Shown here: positions 1-13,032 of the stretch, one piece after another
How positions within the stretch are numbered: the stretch's first letter is position 1
Layout of the letters: each line of letters begins with the position of its first letter
DNA from: Maratus speciosus
Taxonomy: Eukaryota > Arthropoda > Arachnida > Araneae > Salticidae
Assembly: GCA_963932465.1 (NCBI GenBank)
Contig: OZ010795.1
Coordinates: 520,495,451 to 520,559,450, forward strand
Length of the DNA: 64,000 nt
Direction: 5' to 3'
The notes under the pieces: model-generated
What the model was told of the DNA's origin: nothing
Databases searched by the model: none
Seen by the model: the letters and a program-made list of their open reading frames with translations, nothing else
Made by a program: the position numbers and the translations under genes

Positions 1-570
1 AAAGAATTGGATACCTATCGTCAATGGATGATAATTTCTGGAAATGTGGCTTCAGTAGTTTTCAGAATGTTTTAATTTGAATTAAATTTTAGCTAAATAG
101 TGGCTTGTAATAAAGGGACTAGGTAAATTACAGGGCTGTACGAAAGTATTCAAGTATTTTTTCAATTAATTGCATAAATTGTTGAAAGAGAAATTTCAAC
201 CTGTTATACGTTTTCTTGCTAAACTAAATTTTCTCATTATATGGAATATATATCGACATACAGATCAAATACAGGGCTGTTCAAAAGAATTGGAATATAT
301 ATTTGGCTATGGACGGTAACTACTGGAATCAGATTTTTAAATTTTTACTTAGTTATCTTATTTACCTTATTTCCCTAAGCAATGAAGTTTCGTTAAAGCA
401 TTCAGGGAGTGTTGGAAAGTGTTTCATAATCTATGCTATACGCATGATTTTTCTTACTTGTTTTCTTTATTCGCAGTACTTTGTTACAACAGTTATTTTT
501 CATAGGAAAATATGTAATACCTTGTATAAAAGAAAATTGCATATAATTAAAAAGTTTGAAAATCAATAAC
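1..570 (-). repeat. Inverted partial copy of Helitron-internal sequence
   Basis: Read on the minus strand, bases 1-120 and about 300-560 match the interior of the two Helitrons (around 24040-24325 and 44370-44880). Shared landmarks are the complement of 'gttaccgtccatagcc', 'aaacttcgttattta' and 'aaatcatgcg'. The block between them is not shared. The same segment recurs on the plus strand at 63828-64000, so it is either a separate dispersed family carried by the Helitron or a relic of other Helitron copies. No coding potential is evident. Confidence 0.7.
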
Positions 571-2442
571 TAAATCAATATCTAAGTCTTTTTTGTTCAT
601 TACATAATGCGATGCTAAACAACATAATATATCCTCTTTTACGGCTGAAATATATTTCACATTTTATCATTTTGCAATTATTGGCAAATTATGTAATGTT
701 ACATATTCGGCAGGAATTTCTTTTTAAAGTTACATATTTTCCTGCATCTGAGGAACTTATACATAGATATAAACCATTTAACTAATACATATTACTATAA
801 ATAGAATTTTGGAACACTTCTTACACTTCTGGAGGCAGATTCTGAACTCACAACCACTTCGATGGTAAAATTTCTGTTAAAAGAGACACATTAATCATAT
901 AAGTTTAGTTTACCCGATTTCGTGCCGATAAACATTTTATTTCTATAAGCGTCGTATGTTTAATTATATCACGCACCATTACATAAACCCAACTTGACAA
1001 ATATTCAAAATATTCCAGAGGGTTAATTTGCACGAATTCACTCCCATTAGGAAAACGATTTTCGAATATTTGTGTGAGGAAAGGAAATTACTAAATCCTT
1101 TGCACTTCAAAACGAGAGGAATAATAAAAAATATCGTAAAAAAATGCAATTTAACAAATTACAACGACCATTTGAAAAATGATTTTTTTCAAAGACTAAA
1201 ATTTAAGACAAAAAATATCGCACGGAGTTGATCATACATTACGTACGCCATGAATTAAACATTAATAGTGTTATTACACGTAAAAATTGCGAGCGACAAA
1301 AATCGCCTGCGATTCCTCAGATTTCCTGAAACTTACGTATTATTCAAGCATTTCATTGGCTGTTCGGGAAAAGGCTTTTCTATCGTCAGATTTCTTGAAA
1401 ATCTGACGACCAATTTTAAATGAAATTTTATTCTTACACTTCTAAACATCCCACAATATTACTTTTTACACCGTCGTATAGAGAAAAAAAATGTATTTTT
1501 AAATGCAATTTGTTTGAAAGCTGTATCTCAATTTGTTTCTGAGTTATTATTATTTTTTTTTTGTAGTTTTTATTGCTTTTTTGTCATAATGGCAACAGAA
1601 GTATCCATCTGTGTTGAAAGTAAAGGTTAGTGTATATACCAATCAGAAAACGAATAAAATGCGGGCTAAACCAACAAAAAGCTTCAGATATGCTTTTGAT
1701 TTCCTACCCTGACGAGCTCAATAACCATTTTTCCAAATGGTTAAAAATAAATTATGTGAATAATTAATAAATGTGTAATCTGAAAGAAAATTTCTATGTT
1801 ACTCCAGAGAATTATAAACTGCTAAATATACAAAATATAAAAAATATAATATATAATATAAACATATAAATACATATATAAATGTATAAAGTGGAAATTG
1901 AATATTAAATAGAAATTTGATGAAAGGAAGAACTAATGAAAAACTTTGCCTTAATTATAAATTTTGTTCTTTAATCATAGTTTTCTTTGAGAAAATTATC
2001 TTCTTATAACATTAACAAGAAAGTAAAATCCGGCGTAAAGATTATATTATGAAACACATTCGAACACATCCAGAATACTGTAAGAAAACATCAAAATTCA
2101 GGAAGGTGAAATATGAAGAAAACAATCAAGAAAACGTATAACACATTTGAAAAACCATTTTCTGAAATTACAATCAACAATTATTATAGAATGTTATCCG
2201 AATTCTTTTGAGCAGCCCTATATATTATCTATAAATTTGTATATATACTATATAGTATGCAAAAATATAGTTAGGTTAGGAAACTTATAGCAGAGTTGAA
2301 AATTCCTATTCAGAACTTTCCGTAAATCGACGGATATGTATTCCAGATGTTTTGCTCAGATCAGTATATGATTAGTAGAATTTACACATACAATACATAC
2401 GCAATGGTTTTAAGATCCATGAAGGATTTTGACCACATTAAT
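571..2442. other. A+T-rich stretch, no gene recognised
   Basis: I see only short open frames full of Lys, Ile and Asn codons with no recognisable motif. There is no clear tandem or inverted repeat apart from A/T runs and an AT-rich patch near 1830-1880. Confidence 0.5.
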
Positions 2443-3415
2443 ATATCACAATAATATATATTCAAACGGAGAAGTCAAAAACATATATTGAAAATATTTA
2501 TTTGCTTAAAAGACGTTACTTTACTAAAAACACGTTAAAAATATTATTAAAAACTTATATTGATATTTTTTTGACTCCTTCATTGAGTCATCAGCAGAAT
2601 GTATAACCGAATTACAAACACAACGCACCGGAAAAAATCATCGAATACAAGTTAACACATAACGCACCCTTCATTTTCGATATCGCACGTGCCTATTCTG
2701 TGTCGCGATTCAGCAAGTTGTCCAACCTTTCAATCCATGTATTCGGGAAGCGAAAACATAACATTTCGTTACAAACCTCTGTTCCCCTTAAATAAATTAT
2801 CCTTATAATTACCTTTAGACTCCCTTATAATTACTTTTAAATAAAATTTTGATCTGTAAATCAATCTATTCTCGTTACAGTATGTTAATGCTCCTTATTT
2901 GATTCAGTTGGAGTAAAGCAGTATTATCCCTGTTATATTATATATACGACATATATTATTTACATCTACTGGATTTTCGCTGGGTCATACCTGTATAATG
3001 ATTTCTGATTCCCCCCCCCCCCCCCCCTCCATAATAAATGGAAACATATAAACTCCTGAGAGGTCATCCCTACCAAAAAGATCGATTTTGGTGTTTAAAA
3101 GCTTCTTTAACTTCGGGGAACACATCGCATCAAACATAAACCATATCCTTTTAAAGAACTTTTAAAATACTCAAAGAAACTCGAGAAATAATTAGCCACT
3201 ACTCTTTACATACTAACTATACTAACAGTTTTATTTTTAGAAGTATACGTTTGCGTTTTAATAAAGGAGATCTGAATTAATATGTTAATTAACATTGCCT
3301 GATACCCATCGTCTATGTGTATATTGTTTTTAGTAAAGTAACGTCTTTTAAGCAAATAATTATTTTTAATATATGTTTTTGACTTTTCCACTGGGAATAT
3401 ATATTATTGTGATAT
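2443..3415. mobile_element. Non-autonomous DNA element with about 90-bp terminal inverted repeats
   Basis: Bases 2443-2532 and 3326-3415 are inverted copies of each other; both outer ends read 'atatcacaataatatata' inward, and both arms contain 'aaaagacgttactttact'. The 0.8-kb interior holds a 17-base poly-C tract (3011-3027) and no ORF of note. I could not define a convincing target-site duplication in the A/T-rich flanks, so the superfamily is unassigned. Confidence 0.7.
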
Positions 3416-3675
3416 GATTATTAGTAGATGTAGTTAAGAGTTAATACTCTTATTTATACTCTCTTAATATATCGTGCCAGATCTTCCGATCTCTGGCCTT
3501 TAATTTATAATTTATTATTTGGTTCTGTGCTAGGTCTTTCGCTAACTCTTCTATCAATCTCTTCCTGGGCCTAACAGTATTCGTTTTCCTTAGTAGAATT
3601 TATACATACCAAATAATATGAAAAAAAATAGTTAAATTTAAAAACGCATAAAACAACTGGAAAACCCACTTAAAA

Positions 3676-4180
3676 TATTAGGTGCGTTCGTAAATATATA
3701 AATACGTAGCACCTATAGACGTCGGCTGGACAGTCCATCTGCCCATCTGCCCACACATAACTGCGCAAAAACTGCCAAACGAATAATTTGAAATCTAATA
3801 TATATAAACGTTGCAGCATTTATTCGAGTCGTTTCAAATTTTACGAAAAACGAATCAGAACTTAAAATGATATCATTAAAAGTTTTCGTCATTGTATTAA
3901 ATCCTGTAAGTAATTCATAATTCCATAATTAATTCAATTGTATCCCATGATAGATAATGATTCTAAAATTGCCGTGGTGATTACGTCATATTTAAGGGGA
4001 TTCATATTTCCGTACTACTGAATTTAATGCATATAATCGTAATAAATTTTGTATTCATGCATTTTTCCTTAAGAGTGCAACAGCTATTATACCAAGATCT
4101 GAATACTTATAAGAGTAGTTATAGTACTGACGCGCCACATATGCTACGTTGGACGTACAATTTCCTACTTGTTATTGTTT
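3676..4180 (+). repeat. Dispersed repeat R1, copy 1
   Basis: This segment shares order and wording with 5028-5470. Both begin 'aggtgc(g/a)ttc', carry 'tacgtagcacct' or 'tatgtagcacct', a C/T-rich 'gtctgtc'-type stretch and 'caaattttacgaaaa' or 'caaattttatgaaaa', and end near 'tttcctacttgtta'. In copy 2 the outer words form a short inverted repeat (aggtgc...gcacct), suggesting a small transposon; copy 1 has decayed there. Confidence 0.55.
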
Positions 4181-4289
4181 AAAGTGAGTGCTTTAACAGG
4201 ATTAGTTTGCATGACCGTATAAATGAACGATGAATGCTCTCCACATCATAATTTTTAGTAAACATCTTCTATCGCATCTCAGTGGTATA

Positions 4290-4711
4290 CGAGGGTTGTT
4301 CAATAATGATTATCCTGAGTGTGTATAAATTATTTGTACTGTGATGGCTAATGTGTAATATTGAAGCCTAATGTCTTAGATGCCTCTATGCTCAATTTGA
4401 GAACCGTAGCAGCTATATTGACATATTTTTTTCGTTCGAGGCGGCGCCTAGCTTAAAAGCAGGCGTTGAAGGTTTGGAGCTTATGGGGCAAAATTTGTGA
4501 CAGTGGATGAGACGTGGCTACATCACTATAATCCCGAGCCCAAACGACAAGCCACGTCTCATCCGCTGTCGCAAATCTATCACAGAACCGCTTCAGGTTA
4601 TGAAATTGAGCTTATAGGAATCTAAGACATTAGGCTTCAATATTCCATATCAACCATCGCAGTAAAAATATTTTTTACACTCTTGAGACAATAATTATTG
4701 AACAACCCTCG
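4290..4711. mobile_element. Palindromic mariner derivative
   Basis: The ends are inverted copies starting 'cgagggttgttcaataat', a mariner-type terminus. The inversion runs much deeper than the terminus: both arms contain 'aatattgaagcctaatgtc' and both reach 'gatgagacgtggct', so the element is two 5' mariner halves head to head around a loop of about 30 bases (near 4520-4550). The left arm carries roughly 80 extra bases. The left flank ends in TA, while the expected TA on the right reads GA, probably a mutation. Confidence 0.75.
4494..4568 (+). pseudogene. Mariner transposase fragment around the first catalytic Asp
   Basis: The frame reads FVTVDETW followed by LHHYNPEPKRQ. This is the conserved block of mariner transposases around the first Asp of the DD34D triad (family knowledge). 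Only about 25 codons remain, because the arm then turns back on itself in the palindrome. The helix-turn-helix region and the second and third Asp motifs are absent, so it cannot encode an active enzyme. It identifies the parent element of 4290-4711. Confidence 0.8.
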
Positions 4712-5027
4712 GATATCATTTTCAATATGTTGGGAGTAGTGAAATATTAGTAAAATATATTGACGGTAATGCATAGTAGTTATTTTGTACTTCCGTGTAT
4801 TCGAACTACAGGTGTTATACACAATTCATTTTCAATATCGAACATGATTTACCAAACCTCAAAATCATATATCAATTGTAGGGCAATCCGCGTAGATTTA
4901 AATGGTTTAGAGTACGGAAAGACAAGGAAACTAAATTCATAAACACTTTTCAACTGCGTTGAAAAATGTTAAAACTATTAGGTTATGCATCCAACGCAAT
5001 GCCTTGGCGATTAAAAACTTATTTTAG
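4712..5027 (+). repeat. Fragment of old dispersed repeat R2
   Basis: Bases about 4790-5000 resemble 34190-34375; shared words include 'ttcattttcaatatcga' and 'cataaacacttttcaact'. It is strongly diverged and shows no termini. Confidence 0.45.
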
Positions 5028-5470
5028 GTGCATTCTTAAATAAATAAATATGTAGCACCTGTAGTTGTCTCTCGGTCCTTTTATGTGGGTGTCTGTCTAC
5101 ATACTGTCTATCCGTCTGTTCGCATATAATACAGCAAAAACCACCCAACCGAACGTCTGAAATTTTAAATATATAATTGTCACAAAATTTTGTCGATTCA
5201 AATTTTATGAAAATCGGATGTATAGTGTAATTACAGCGAGAGTCAACAATTTTCCATTACATTACGGCCTATTGGAAAAAAAAATATTTCAAGTGCATTT
5301 TAATGATGCTACAGCCTTTCGAACAGAATGAAATTGATATGCACTTATGAAGTGCACTAAAATATATATTTAGTTCAATATGCAGTGCAAAAAATATTAA
5401 AAAAATAGTTATGGTACGAACGCACCTCATTTGCCACGTTTCACGTGTAATTTTCTACTTGTTAAACTTC
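5028..5470 (+). repeat. Dispersed repeat R1, copy 2
   Basis: This is the partner of 3676-4180. The 13-base ends 'aggtgcattctta' and 'tacgaacgcacct' are near-complementary (5030-5426), followed by shared sequence to about 5466. No transposase frame is present. Confidence 0.55.
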
Positions 5471-5564
5471 AAATGGGAGAAAAAAGAGAGAGCAACAATC
5501 AGTTTTGATCTATGTTGAAAAGTGCAAGAAATATATAAGTTGTACTATACTTTATCAAGCTCCA

Positions 5565-5567
<3 letters not shown>

Positions 5568-5599
<32 letters not shown>

Positions 5600-6081
5600 T
5601 AAACAGAAAATATTCAATTCAATTTTTCATTCAATAATGTTTTTCCATCATGAGTTTAGAATAAAGAAAGGTCAGTTAGTGATTATAACATTCGCCAATT
5701 TTTATGGAATTTCAAGAACAACAGTAATAAGTAAAGACTAAAACATTGTTTCCGCATTTTACTAATACATGAATATCCATATGTATAGGAAAGTAATATT
5801 ATTTGAACTTTTGTGAGTCAAACGTTATTGAGAAACAATTTATTTTCTCATGTTTTAATACTAACATGCTTAGAGCTTTAATTCTCGAGTCTTAAAGCAA
5901 ACGCTCTAAGGAAAACGTATTATAGGTTGACTTAGAAATAATTTTATATTTGTAAGACAATTTGATTACATTTTGATAACCGTATAAAAATCTCATGTTT
6001 GTAGCTTATATTCCAAACATGAAGAAACAAAACACCGTAAAAATGACAAATGTTTTTTTTTTCTTTTTTAAATCTGAGAAA

Positions 6082-6115
<34 letters not shown>

Positions 6116-6137
6116 ATATATATATATATATATATAT
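5568..6137. repeat. Poly-A and (TCTA)n(TA)n microsatellites with unassigned spacer
   Basis: A poly-A run spans about 5568-5595. A tetranucleotide TCTA run about nine units long begins near 6084 and passes into a TA run up to about 6137. The bases between show no gene. Confidence 0.85.
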
Positions 6138-6263
6138 ACATTACGCTATCCTACGTGGCATAGAAATCGTGATTATTTGTTAATTGTTTAATGGCACCGC
6201 TCGAATGAAACGCATCTCATTGGTTATTGAACAACATTTGATGCATCTCCATACCTATAATGA

Positions 6264-6520
6264 GGGTTACCGTAGGGGGATCTTTTTCTGTCCCCAAATA
6301 CCACCAAATGCCGCCAATTTTGTCGCCAAATTGGCGGTATATCGACAAATTTGGCGATCAAAATTAATCGGCAAAAGTGGCGCCAACTTAGCGATATCTC
6401 TAATATTTCGCCAAATTCCCATAGACTTCCATTGTAAACCAATAGGGTTTACTTACTTACCGAAAATCAACAAATTGAGATAGATTAATGCAACAAAAAC
6501 TGATATTATCTTAAGGGACT
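6264..6520 (+). mobile_element. MITE with GGGTTACC end, copy 1
   Basis: It begins 'gggttaccgtaggggga' and is packed with the word CGCCAA or its complement (about eight occurrences between 6310 and 6415). The inverse copy is at 13033-13288, and shared sequence continues through 'caacaaattgagata' and 'tgcaacaaaaact'. Related starts (ggttaccacagtag) occur in both Helitrons near 21530 and 43040. It has no coding capacity; the open frame across it is a by-product of the repeated words. Confidence 0.6.
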
Positions 6521-8611
6521 ATTTAGGTATTGCGCGGCAGCGCAATACTTATTTATTTCCAGTGTCACTTCTCGATGTTAATTTAACATAGAAAAGCCTA
6601 TGGAGATCATAACTTTTTCATTTTTCCTTCCCACCTTTTTGTCCCTGATGCCACTCATTTTTTATTCTTTAGTAATTCTAATGGTAATATAAATTTAAAG
6701 TATAAAAACGTTTGCCTGACGTCAGGGTCAAAACGAATGGTAAAATGCCTTTGCATATGGGTGAATTATAACCCAGAGAGAAACATGGACCTTTTTTTTT
6801 TACATTATTCAATTATTTTACTTAATTCCAAATTTAGCTTTTTTCATTGAGAATCAACGGACATTTTTCATAGAAATTGTAACATTTTTTCTTCATTGTT
6901 GCAAAAATTTCAAAAGCCGTAATAATAATTTATTTCGTTTTAGTTGAAAGATTTTCACGTGAAATATTAAATTGAACTAGTGTTTTTTTTTTTTTTTTTT
7001 TTTTTTTTTCAAGAATTAAAAAGGTGAATATGGCGTCATAGTGGAAATAAAAAGGATATTTTCAGAATAAGTTTTTGCTTTGGTCAAGTTTAAGTTTTAG
7101 TAAAAAGCTTCAAATGGATAGCTATTTTTACGCAGGCAGTGAACTTAGTGAGGAATTACATAACTTAAATTTTAAAATGTATTTTTTTTTCGAGATGAGA
7201 ACTATTTATACCCCAAGGTAAACTTAGATAATAATTTTCTGATGTGTTTACATCACCCCTTGGGAGGGAATAAGGTAACAAAATTTAAGTAAAACATTTA
7301 TTTTTTATTTTTTACTGTATCATAACTATAATATTGTTAAACATTAGCAGTAAGGATTCAACACAATTTATTTTTGCATTCATAGCGTTCCTGAATGGGA
7401 AAATAAGGTATTTAAAAATAAGTGAAGTTAATTTTTTATGTTTTGACTATAGATATTTTACAGATTTTTATAGATTTGACATTTAGACATTTTTTTAAGT
7501 TTTGTATTTTGCATGCATCTTAACATTTTATGTAAAATTGTCATAAACACAATGCAAAATCTGGAATACAAATATTTTCAATTAAAAATGGAAGAAGTCT
7601 AAGATTTATTTCGATTTCATTTGAACAGAATCTAATTTTTTAGGGTGTTTTAAGTATCATAGTGTATGACTTTTACTTTTATTTTTTAATCTTCAATTGG
7701 CTTAACTAATTTGTTACAAACATTTAACATTATATATAGAACTAATTGAATAAAATATTTTAATATCTGCCCCTTTTCGGGCTTAAACAATGTAGGAAAA
7801 AATTTATTATTATTTTTTTTAATTTGTTCTACAAATTATGTTTTTGTTTAATATTAATTATATTTAAGGGAGCCCAAGTAAATTAAATTCTGAATAAAAG
7901 TAAAATGATACAATGCTTAGCATGCTTTCCCAAACATAAATTTTAAGGGAGACCAAATTGATCGCCAAGGGCGGCAATTATAATTTAATCACGCACGAAA
8001 ATATATAGTAACCTCTTCCGAGTAATCCATGATTTCGACAAGCAACGTTTAAGTAAACATATTACTTGTTTTCCAAAAAGTGTGTATAATTTTCATGCTC
8101 TAATCCTTTTTTTTTCTGTTGGAAGGAATGTAGTGGAATTTTATTTTTTTTAAATTCGAACTGATTGTTTTCTCCCTATATGTTATAATTTGTGAACGAA
8201 ACGTATGAATTATAAATATATTTCCGTGATTGATTGTAAGTTGTAAAGATCAGGATCTTATGTGTAAATATCTATAGATTTATTTATTTCACATTGACAT
8301 CCTAAGTGAATCCTTTTCATTTTAAAATTAGTTGTTTCACTCCCAAATTCGATTAAACCTGAGCATAGTCAAATTTCGATCATTAGCTTAAAGCTTAATA
8401 TGTAATATTAAAATTTCAGAGATATTTAAAAAAAATGGAGTGTATTCTTTAAACCAAAATGCACATAATCCTGCGGGAAAATGCGCCGAAGAAATAAAAA
8501 TTGACTTCGGAAGAATTTTTTTTCACAGCGTTAATTTCTTTATTTTTTTTTAATGGCTTAGAGTTTTAGAAAGGAAACTGAAAGTACATACTGCTTGGTA
8601 CTTGTTTTTTT

Positions 8612-8649
<38 letters not shown>

Positions 8650-9068
8650 CGATGGCGATGTGCACTTTTGAAATATGCCGAAAAAATGGGATGGGGGAGG
8701 AGGATACGTCTAAGAATTTTAAATGTATAAAAAGAAGTAGTCGTTATCGTCCAAACTCTTTGAAATATTCAGGATTTAAAAACGTAATCTTTTCGTAATC
8801 TGTGCGAAATAATAGAGAACAAATATGGATATTTAGTGGTAAAATGGCTCGTTAGAATACTTTTTCTTTTACCTAGTCCATTTCAGTAGTTAAAGAAAAT
8901 AATTATTCTTGTAACATCTCTTTGGGATCTTCAGCTGTTATAAAGATGATTGTTATATGCATTCGTGACAAAATATCGCGAAAAAAATATTAATATCTAA
9001 ATGAAAAAGAAATACGTTTTCTTCTTGCTGTTTATATTGTTTTCGCTTCTGTTCCGTAACCATGACAA
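6521..9068. other. A+T-rich stretch, no gene recognised
   Basis: Long poly-T runs lie near 6983-7009 and 8606-8650. I see no ORF with family features and no duplicated segment. Many stop codons are present in all frames. Confidence 0.5.
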
Positions 9069-9257
9069 AACTAGTTGGATGTGCCAATCCCAAAACTTTC
9101 TTCTATCTTATACATCTTAATATTTCAAAACCTAGTTACACATGTTAATACTTCAATATTATTAGTTCAATACTATACCAACTTTGATTTTCATCTTAAA
9201 TTTCTGCTCAAGTCAATTAAACGGACTAAAAACGAGTTAATCTATATCATGATATTT

Positions 9258-10932
9258 CACTGTAAAAAAAAACGGGAAAAATCACAGCCAATTTTGCTGT
9301 GAATCGCTTCACTAGCATGAGAATACAGCGTTTTTGTAATTTCAGTATTGATTTACAGTAAACAGCTGTTATTTTAACGCCGCCAAAACCGCCCAAACAA
9401 CATTCCAAACGAGATATTCAGAGGGAGCGTCAACCAAAGCAGGTTATTACTATAGCGTTAGCCTCGTTCGATTGTTAGCGTCTTTCTGAATAAGGGCTTA
9501 TTACTGCAATTCAAAGTGGCGCTTTTGGATACACAAACATGAAACTGGATACTATATATTTTAAAAATTCATAGTAAGTTTTATTTTTATGTTTATTTGT
9601 ATCATTGATTTAATAACTATTAGATAGCCAGTTCTATTATATAATGTAAGATACAAATTTCGTATTTGACCACATGTATATAAACGCTGAGTAACAACAA
9701 TAGCTTTTGAATCATTTGTATAAATATTAAATATTTTCTCTTAAATTACAACAAAAGAGAATTGTGCAAATTCAGATTTTTTTAAATTATTTTTTTCTTA
9801 AAGGACTTTGTTATTATTTATATTTTTGTGTCTCGGTCCCAGATAACAAAAAATCCCCATTATATTATTAAATATGTTTTGTTTTGCTTATTATATATTT
9901 TCCAAAATTCCAGTTTATCGGATTGTAAATATAATTACTAATAATATAAATCATATAATTTTCATTATTCTCCAAAAACTTTAAGTTCACTTTCTGTACT
10001 TATTTAAATATTTAAATTATTTAATGTATTATTAATGTAAAGTTTTTCAAATTATCAAAGACAACTTTACTACCAATGATCTTATTTTCCGTGAGAGATA
10101 TTCAGATTTTATAGATCCTAGATTTTTACGCGCATTTATTTTTATTTTTTATATGTAATGTTCAAACCCTTTATGTGTAATATGTAACACTATTTTATTA
10201 ATCCATAAAAAATTCCAAGAGTTTGCTCACTATTATCGCAGCAGATCACATTTTGCTTTTGTCCATTATCTAACAATAATAAGTATAATCCGCAACTAGA
10301 AGCTGAAATTAGATATTTTGAATGTCCTCAATGTATGTTATAATACACAGTATATTTTGAATTGACATGTGGAATATTCTATACAATGTGTTACAATAGT
10401 TTAAAATTTTCTATTTATAGCTTTTTCGGTGTCTTTTTTTATTTTATTTCTTCTTTTACTTTATCGTGCGAAGTTTGTATCTTACATATGTATAACAGAA
10501 TTTATTATATAAGAATGCTATTAAAACAATGATATAAGTAGACATAAAGATAATACTTAGTACCATTTGTCTTTAAAAGATGGTCATAATATAAAAAAAG
10601 AGAAAATCAATGTGAATAAATATTACGAGGGGGGGGGGGGGGTATAAAAATACAAATACATATCTACAAAAAGAAAAAAAAAGCTAAAAATTTACAGTTA
10701 TTTTGTTAAGAGTGCTGTAAAATTAACAGCAAAAAATGCTGATATAATACAGACTTGTTGTAAAATCTGAAAAACAAAATTACTGTAAAATTAACTGAAA
10801 AAATGCTGTAAATTTACACATTTGCTGTTTATCCGTGATAAACAAAATTGCTGTAAATTTACCGCAAAATTTGCTGGCACCCATATTGCCAGCATTTTTT
10901 GCTGTAAAGTTACAGTGATTTTTTTTACAGTG
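9258..10932. mobile_element. Non-autonomous CACTG-ended DNA transposon (CMC/EnSpm-like)
   Basis: It starts CACTGTAAAAAAAA and ends TTTTTTTTACAGTG. Family A copy 2 lacks this block at the same place (near 48245, 'catgatatttattaaaat'), giving an empty site. The target duplication looks short, about 3 T-rich bases, but is ambiguous. The right subterminal region (10690-10932) repeats 'gctgtaaa', 'tttacagc' and close variants many times, as CACTA-type elements do for transposase binding (family knowledge). A poly-G tract lies near 10629-10642. No transposase is encoded. Confidence 0.65.
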
Positions 10933-11044
10933 TTGTTAAAATTATTAATTTTTACTTATTCTGTCGTTATCAGCTGTTTGCGAATAGCCGGCATAGCAGG
11001 AAGCGAGTTCCCGCCGTTGCATGAGCCGCCGATGCACAATAGAA

Positions 11045-12135
11045 CTACGAAAAATCAAGAAAAGTATACAAAAATCGCTAGCACGGAGCCCTTTACCGCG
11101 CAATATTTCCAAATTCAAGGAGAACCTGTTGGCCAAAGCCAAAAACAAACACAAACATTTTGGTTCAATTGTATGCATAATTTTATACGCTGATCGATGG
11201 TACAATAATGAAAATAGCACAGAGATCGGAATTATAGCGCCCCCTTCTTTCGGAATTTTTTCAAGTTCAGGGAGAACTTGTTTGCCATAGCCAGAAACAT
11301 GCACAAAAAATTTGGTTCAATTATATTGATAACTTCATACACTTCTCGATGGTACAATAATGAAAATGGTACAGACATCGCAATTATAGTGCCCCCTTCC
11401 GGCAGAATTTTTCCAAATTCAGGGAGGACCTTCGTGACAAGACCAAAAATAAACACATAAAATTTGGTTCAATTCTATGCATAACTTCATACACTTTTCG
11501 GCGGTACAATATTCAAAATGGCACAAAAATTATACAAAAATCGCTATTACAGCGCCCTCTACGAGCGATTTTTTTACAAATTAAGGGAGGACCTCCTTGC
11601 CATAGCCAAGAACTTAAAATTTTTTTTGGTTCAATTCTATGCATAACTTCATACACTTTTCGATGGTGCAATATTCAAAATCACACAAAAATCGCTATTA
11701 CAGCGCCCCCTACCGGCGAATTTTTTTCCAAATTCAGGGAGGACCTGCTTGCCATAGCCAAAAACTTAAAATAAAAATTTGGTTCAATTCTATGCATAAC
11801 TTCATACACTTTTCGATGGTACAATATTCAAAATCGCACAAAAAACGCATTTAATGCGCCCCCTACCGGCGAATTTTTTCCAAATTCAGGGAGGACCTGC
11901 TTGTCATATCCAAAAACTTAAACTAAAAATTTGGTTCAATTCTATGCATAACTCCATACACTTTTGGATGGTACAATATTCAAAATCGTACAAAAATTGT
12001 TATATCAGCGCCCCCTACCGGCGAATTTTTCCCAAATTCCGGGAGGACCTGCTTGCCATAGCCAAAAACTTATAATAAAATTTTGGTTTAATTCTATACA
12101 TAACTTCATACACTTTTTGATGGTACAATGGCGAC
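11045..12135 (+). repeat. 152-bp tandem array, about seven units
   Basis: The word 'cgatggtacaat' or a close variant recurs at 11195, 11347, 11499, 11661, 11814, 11966 and 12118, giving steps of 151-162 bases. Each unit also carries 'gcgccccctaccggcg', 'cagggaggacctgcttgcc' and 'ttggttcaattctatgcat'. Units vary by indels, so the open frames across them are not a conserved protein. The array runs into a short (gacagacg)n tract at about 12133-12180. Confidence 0.9.
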
Positions 12136-12300
12136 AGACAGACGGACAGACGGACAGACGGACACACAGACAGACAGACATTTTCTATAAACATGTTTTT
12201 TAGAATCTCTGACCTCTAAAACATGCAAATCCGTCGAAAACCGGAAGTCGAAAAAAATTTCGATTACAATACTTTCTTCTATTGAAGATAGAAAAAGTAA

Positions 12301-12614
12301 AAATTAGTTCTTATCTTCCGAATTTCCTGAAATTTTTAATGGTCTATGAATATAACTAAATCTGAGCATTCCTAAAAATTTCGTGTGAAAATATACATCT
12401 TTATCAGAAAATTTTTCAGCCGAAGGCGAGAGAAACCTCGCCGAAACACGGCAGCTTTTAATGTTTTCGACGTAATTTTCACACATTTTATTTTATAAAA
12501 AATACTTTTAACCTTCTGCATATTTCGAAAATTTTGTAGGTGATGTAAATGCCGTCTGCATAGATGCTCTTAATTTAGATTATGTTGCAAAACGGACGTT
12601 TAGCTGCTCTTACC

Positions 12615-12651
<37 letters not shown>

Positions 12652-13032
12652 CTTAAAGTCGAAAAAGACCTGCGGTACGGAATATTTTAAAAGGTTATAA
12701 TTCGTATTTTTTGAAAACCAATTGCGCCATCGAAGAGAAGAAGTTCCGTGCTTCATATACATAATTTGTTAATCGTACATTCGAAATTACGCCCTAGAGA
12801 AGTGATATAGGAGAAAAAAAGGAACTGCGAAAGCGACCGATTTTTATTTTTATTTTTGAAGAGATAAAACGGCGTTTTTTCAAAACTGATTGATGAATTT
12901 AATCTGTAAAATAACTATCTTTCAGAATATGACTTTCTTTTTTAACTATAGCAAATGTTTTGGGTGAACAAAGTTAAAAAACAAGTAATGTAAAAATTTT
13001 GTTTTTAAAATCAATTCCTACTTAGGCCATCA
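12301..13032. other. Unassigned stretch with poly-A tract
   Basis: A run of about 31 A lies near 12618-12649. Nothing else is recognised. Confidence 0.5.

Larger units (their letters stand above)
9069..12300 (+). repeat. Composite repeat family A, copy 1
   Basis: The left edge 'aactagttggatgtgcc' and the following 180 bases are shared with 48058-48245. The middle words 'acaatagaactacgaaaaa' recur near 48350. The right edge 'tccgtcgaaaaccggaagtc' through 'aatactttcttctatt' recurs at 50945-51002. Between the edges copy 1 holds a 152-bp tandem array and a 1.7-kb CACTG-ended insertion; copy 2 instead holds a 326-bp array and two 152-bp units. No transposase or reverse transcriptase is visible and the termini match no superfamily I can name. 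Confidence 0.65.

Noticed and set aside
6184..6483. 99-codon ORF over the MITE
   Set aside because: Its apparent complexity comes from repeated CGCCAA words; the inverted copy at 13 kb does not keep the frame.
11021..12203. Series of 60-123-codon ORFs on both strands
   Set aside because: They run through the 152-bp tandem array; unit lengths of 151-162 bases change frame from unit to unit, so no repeated protein is encoded.
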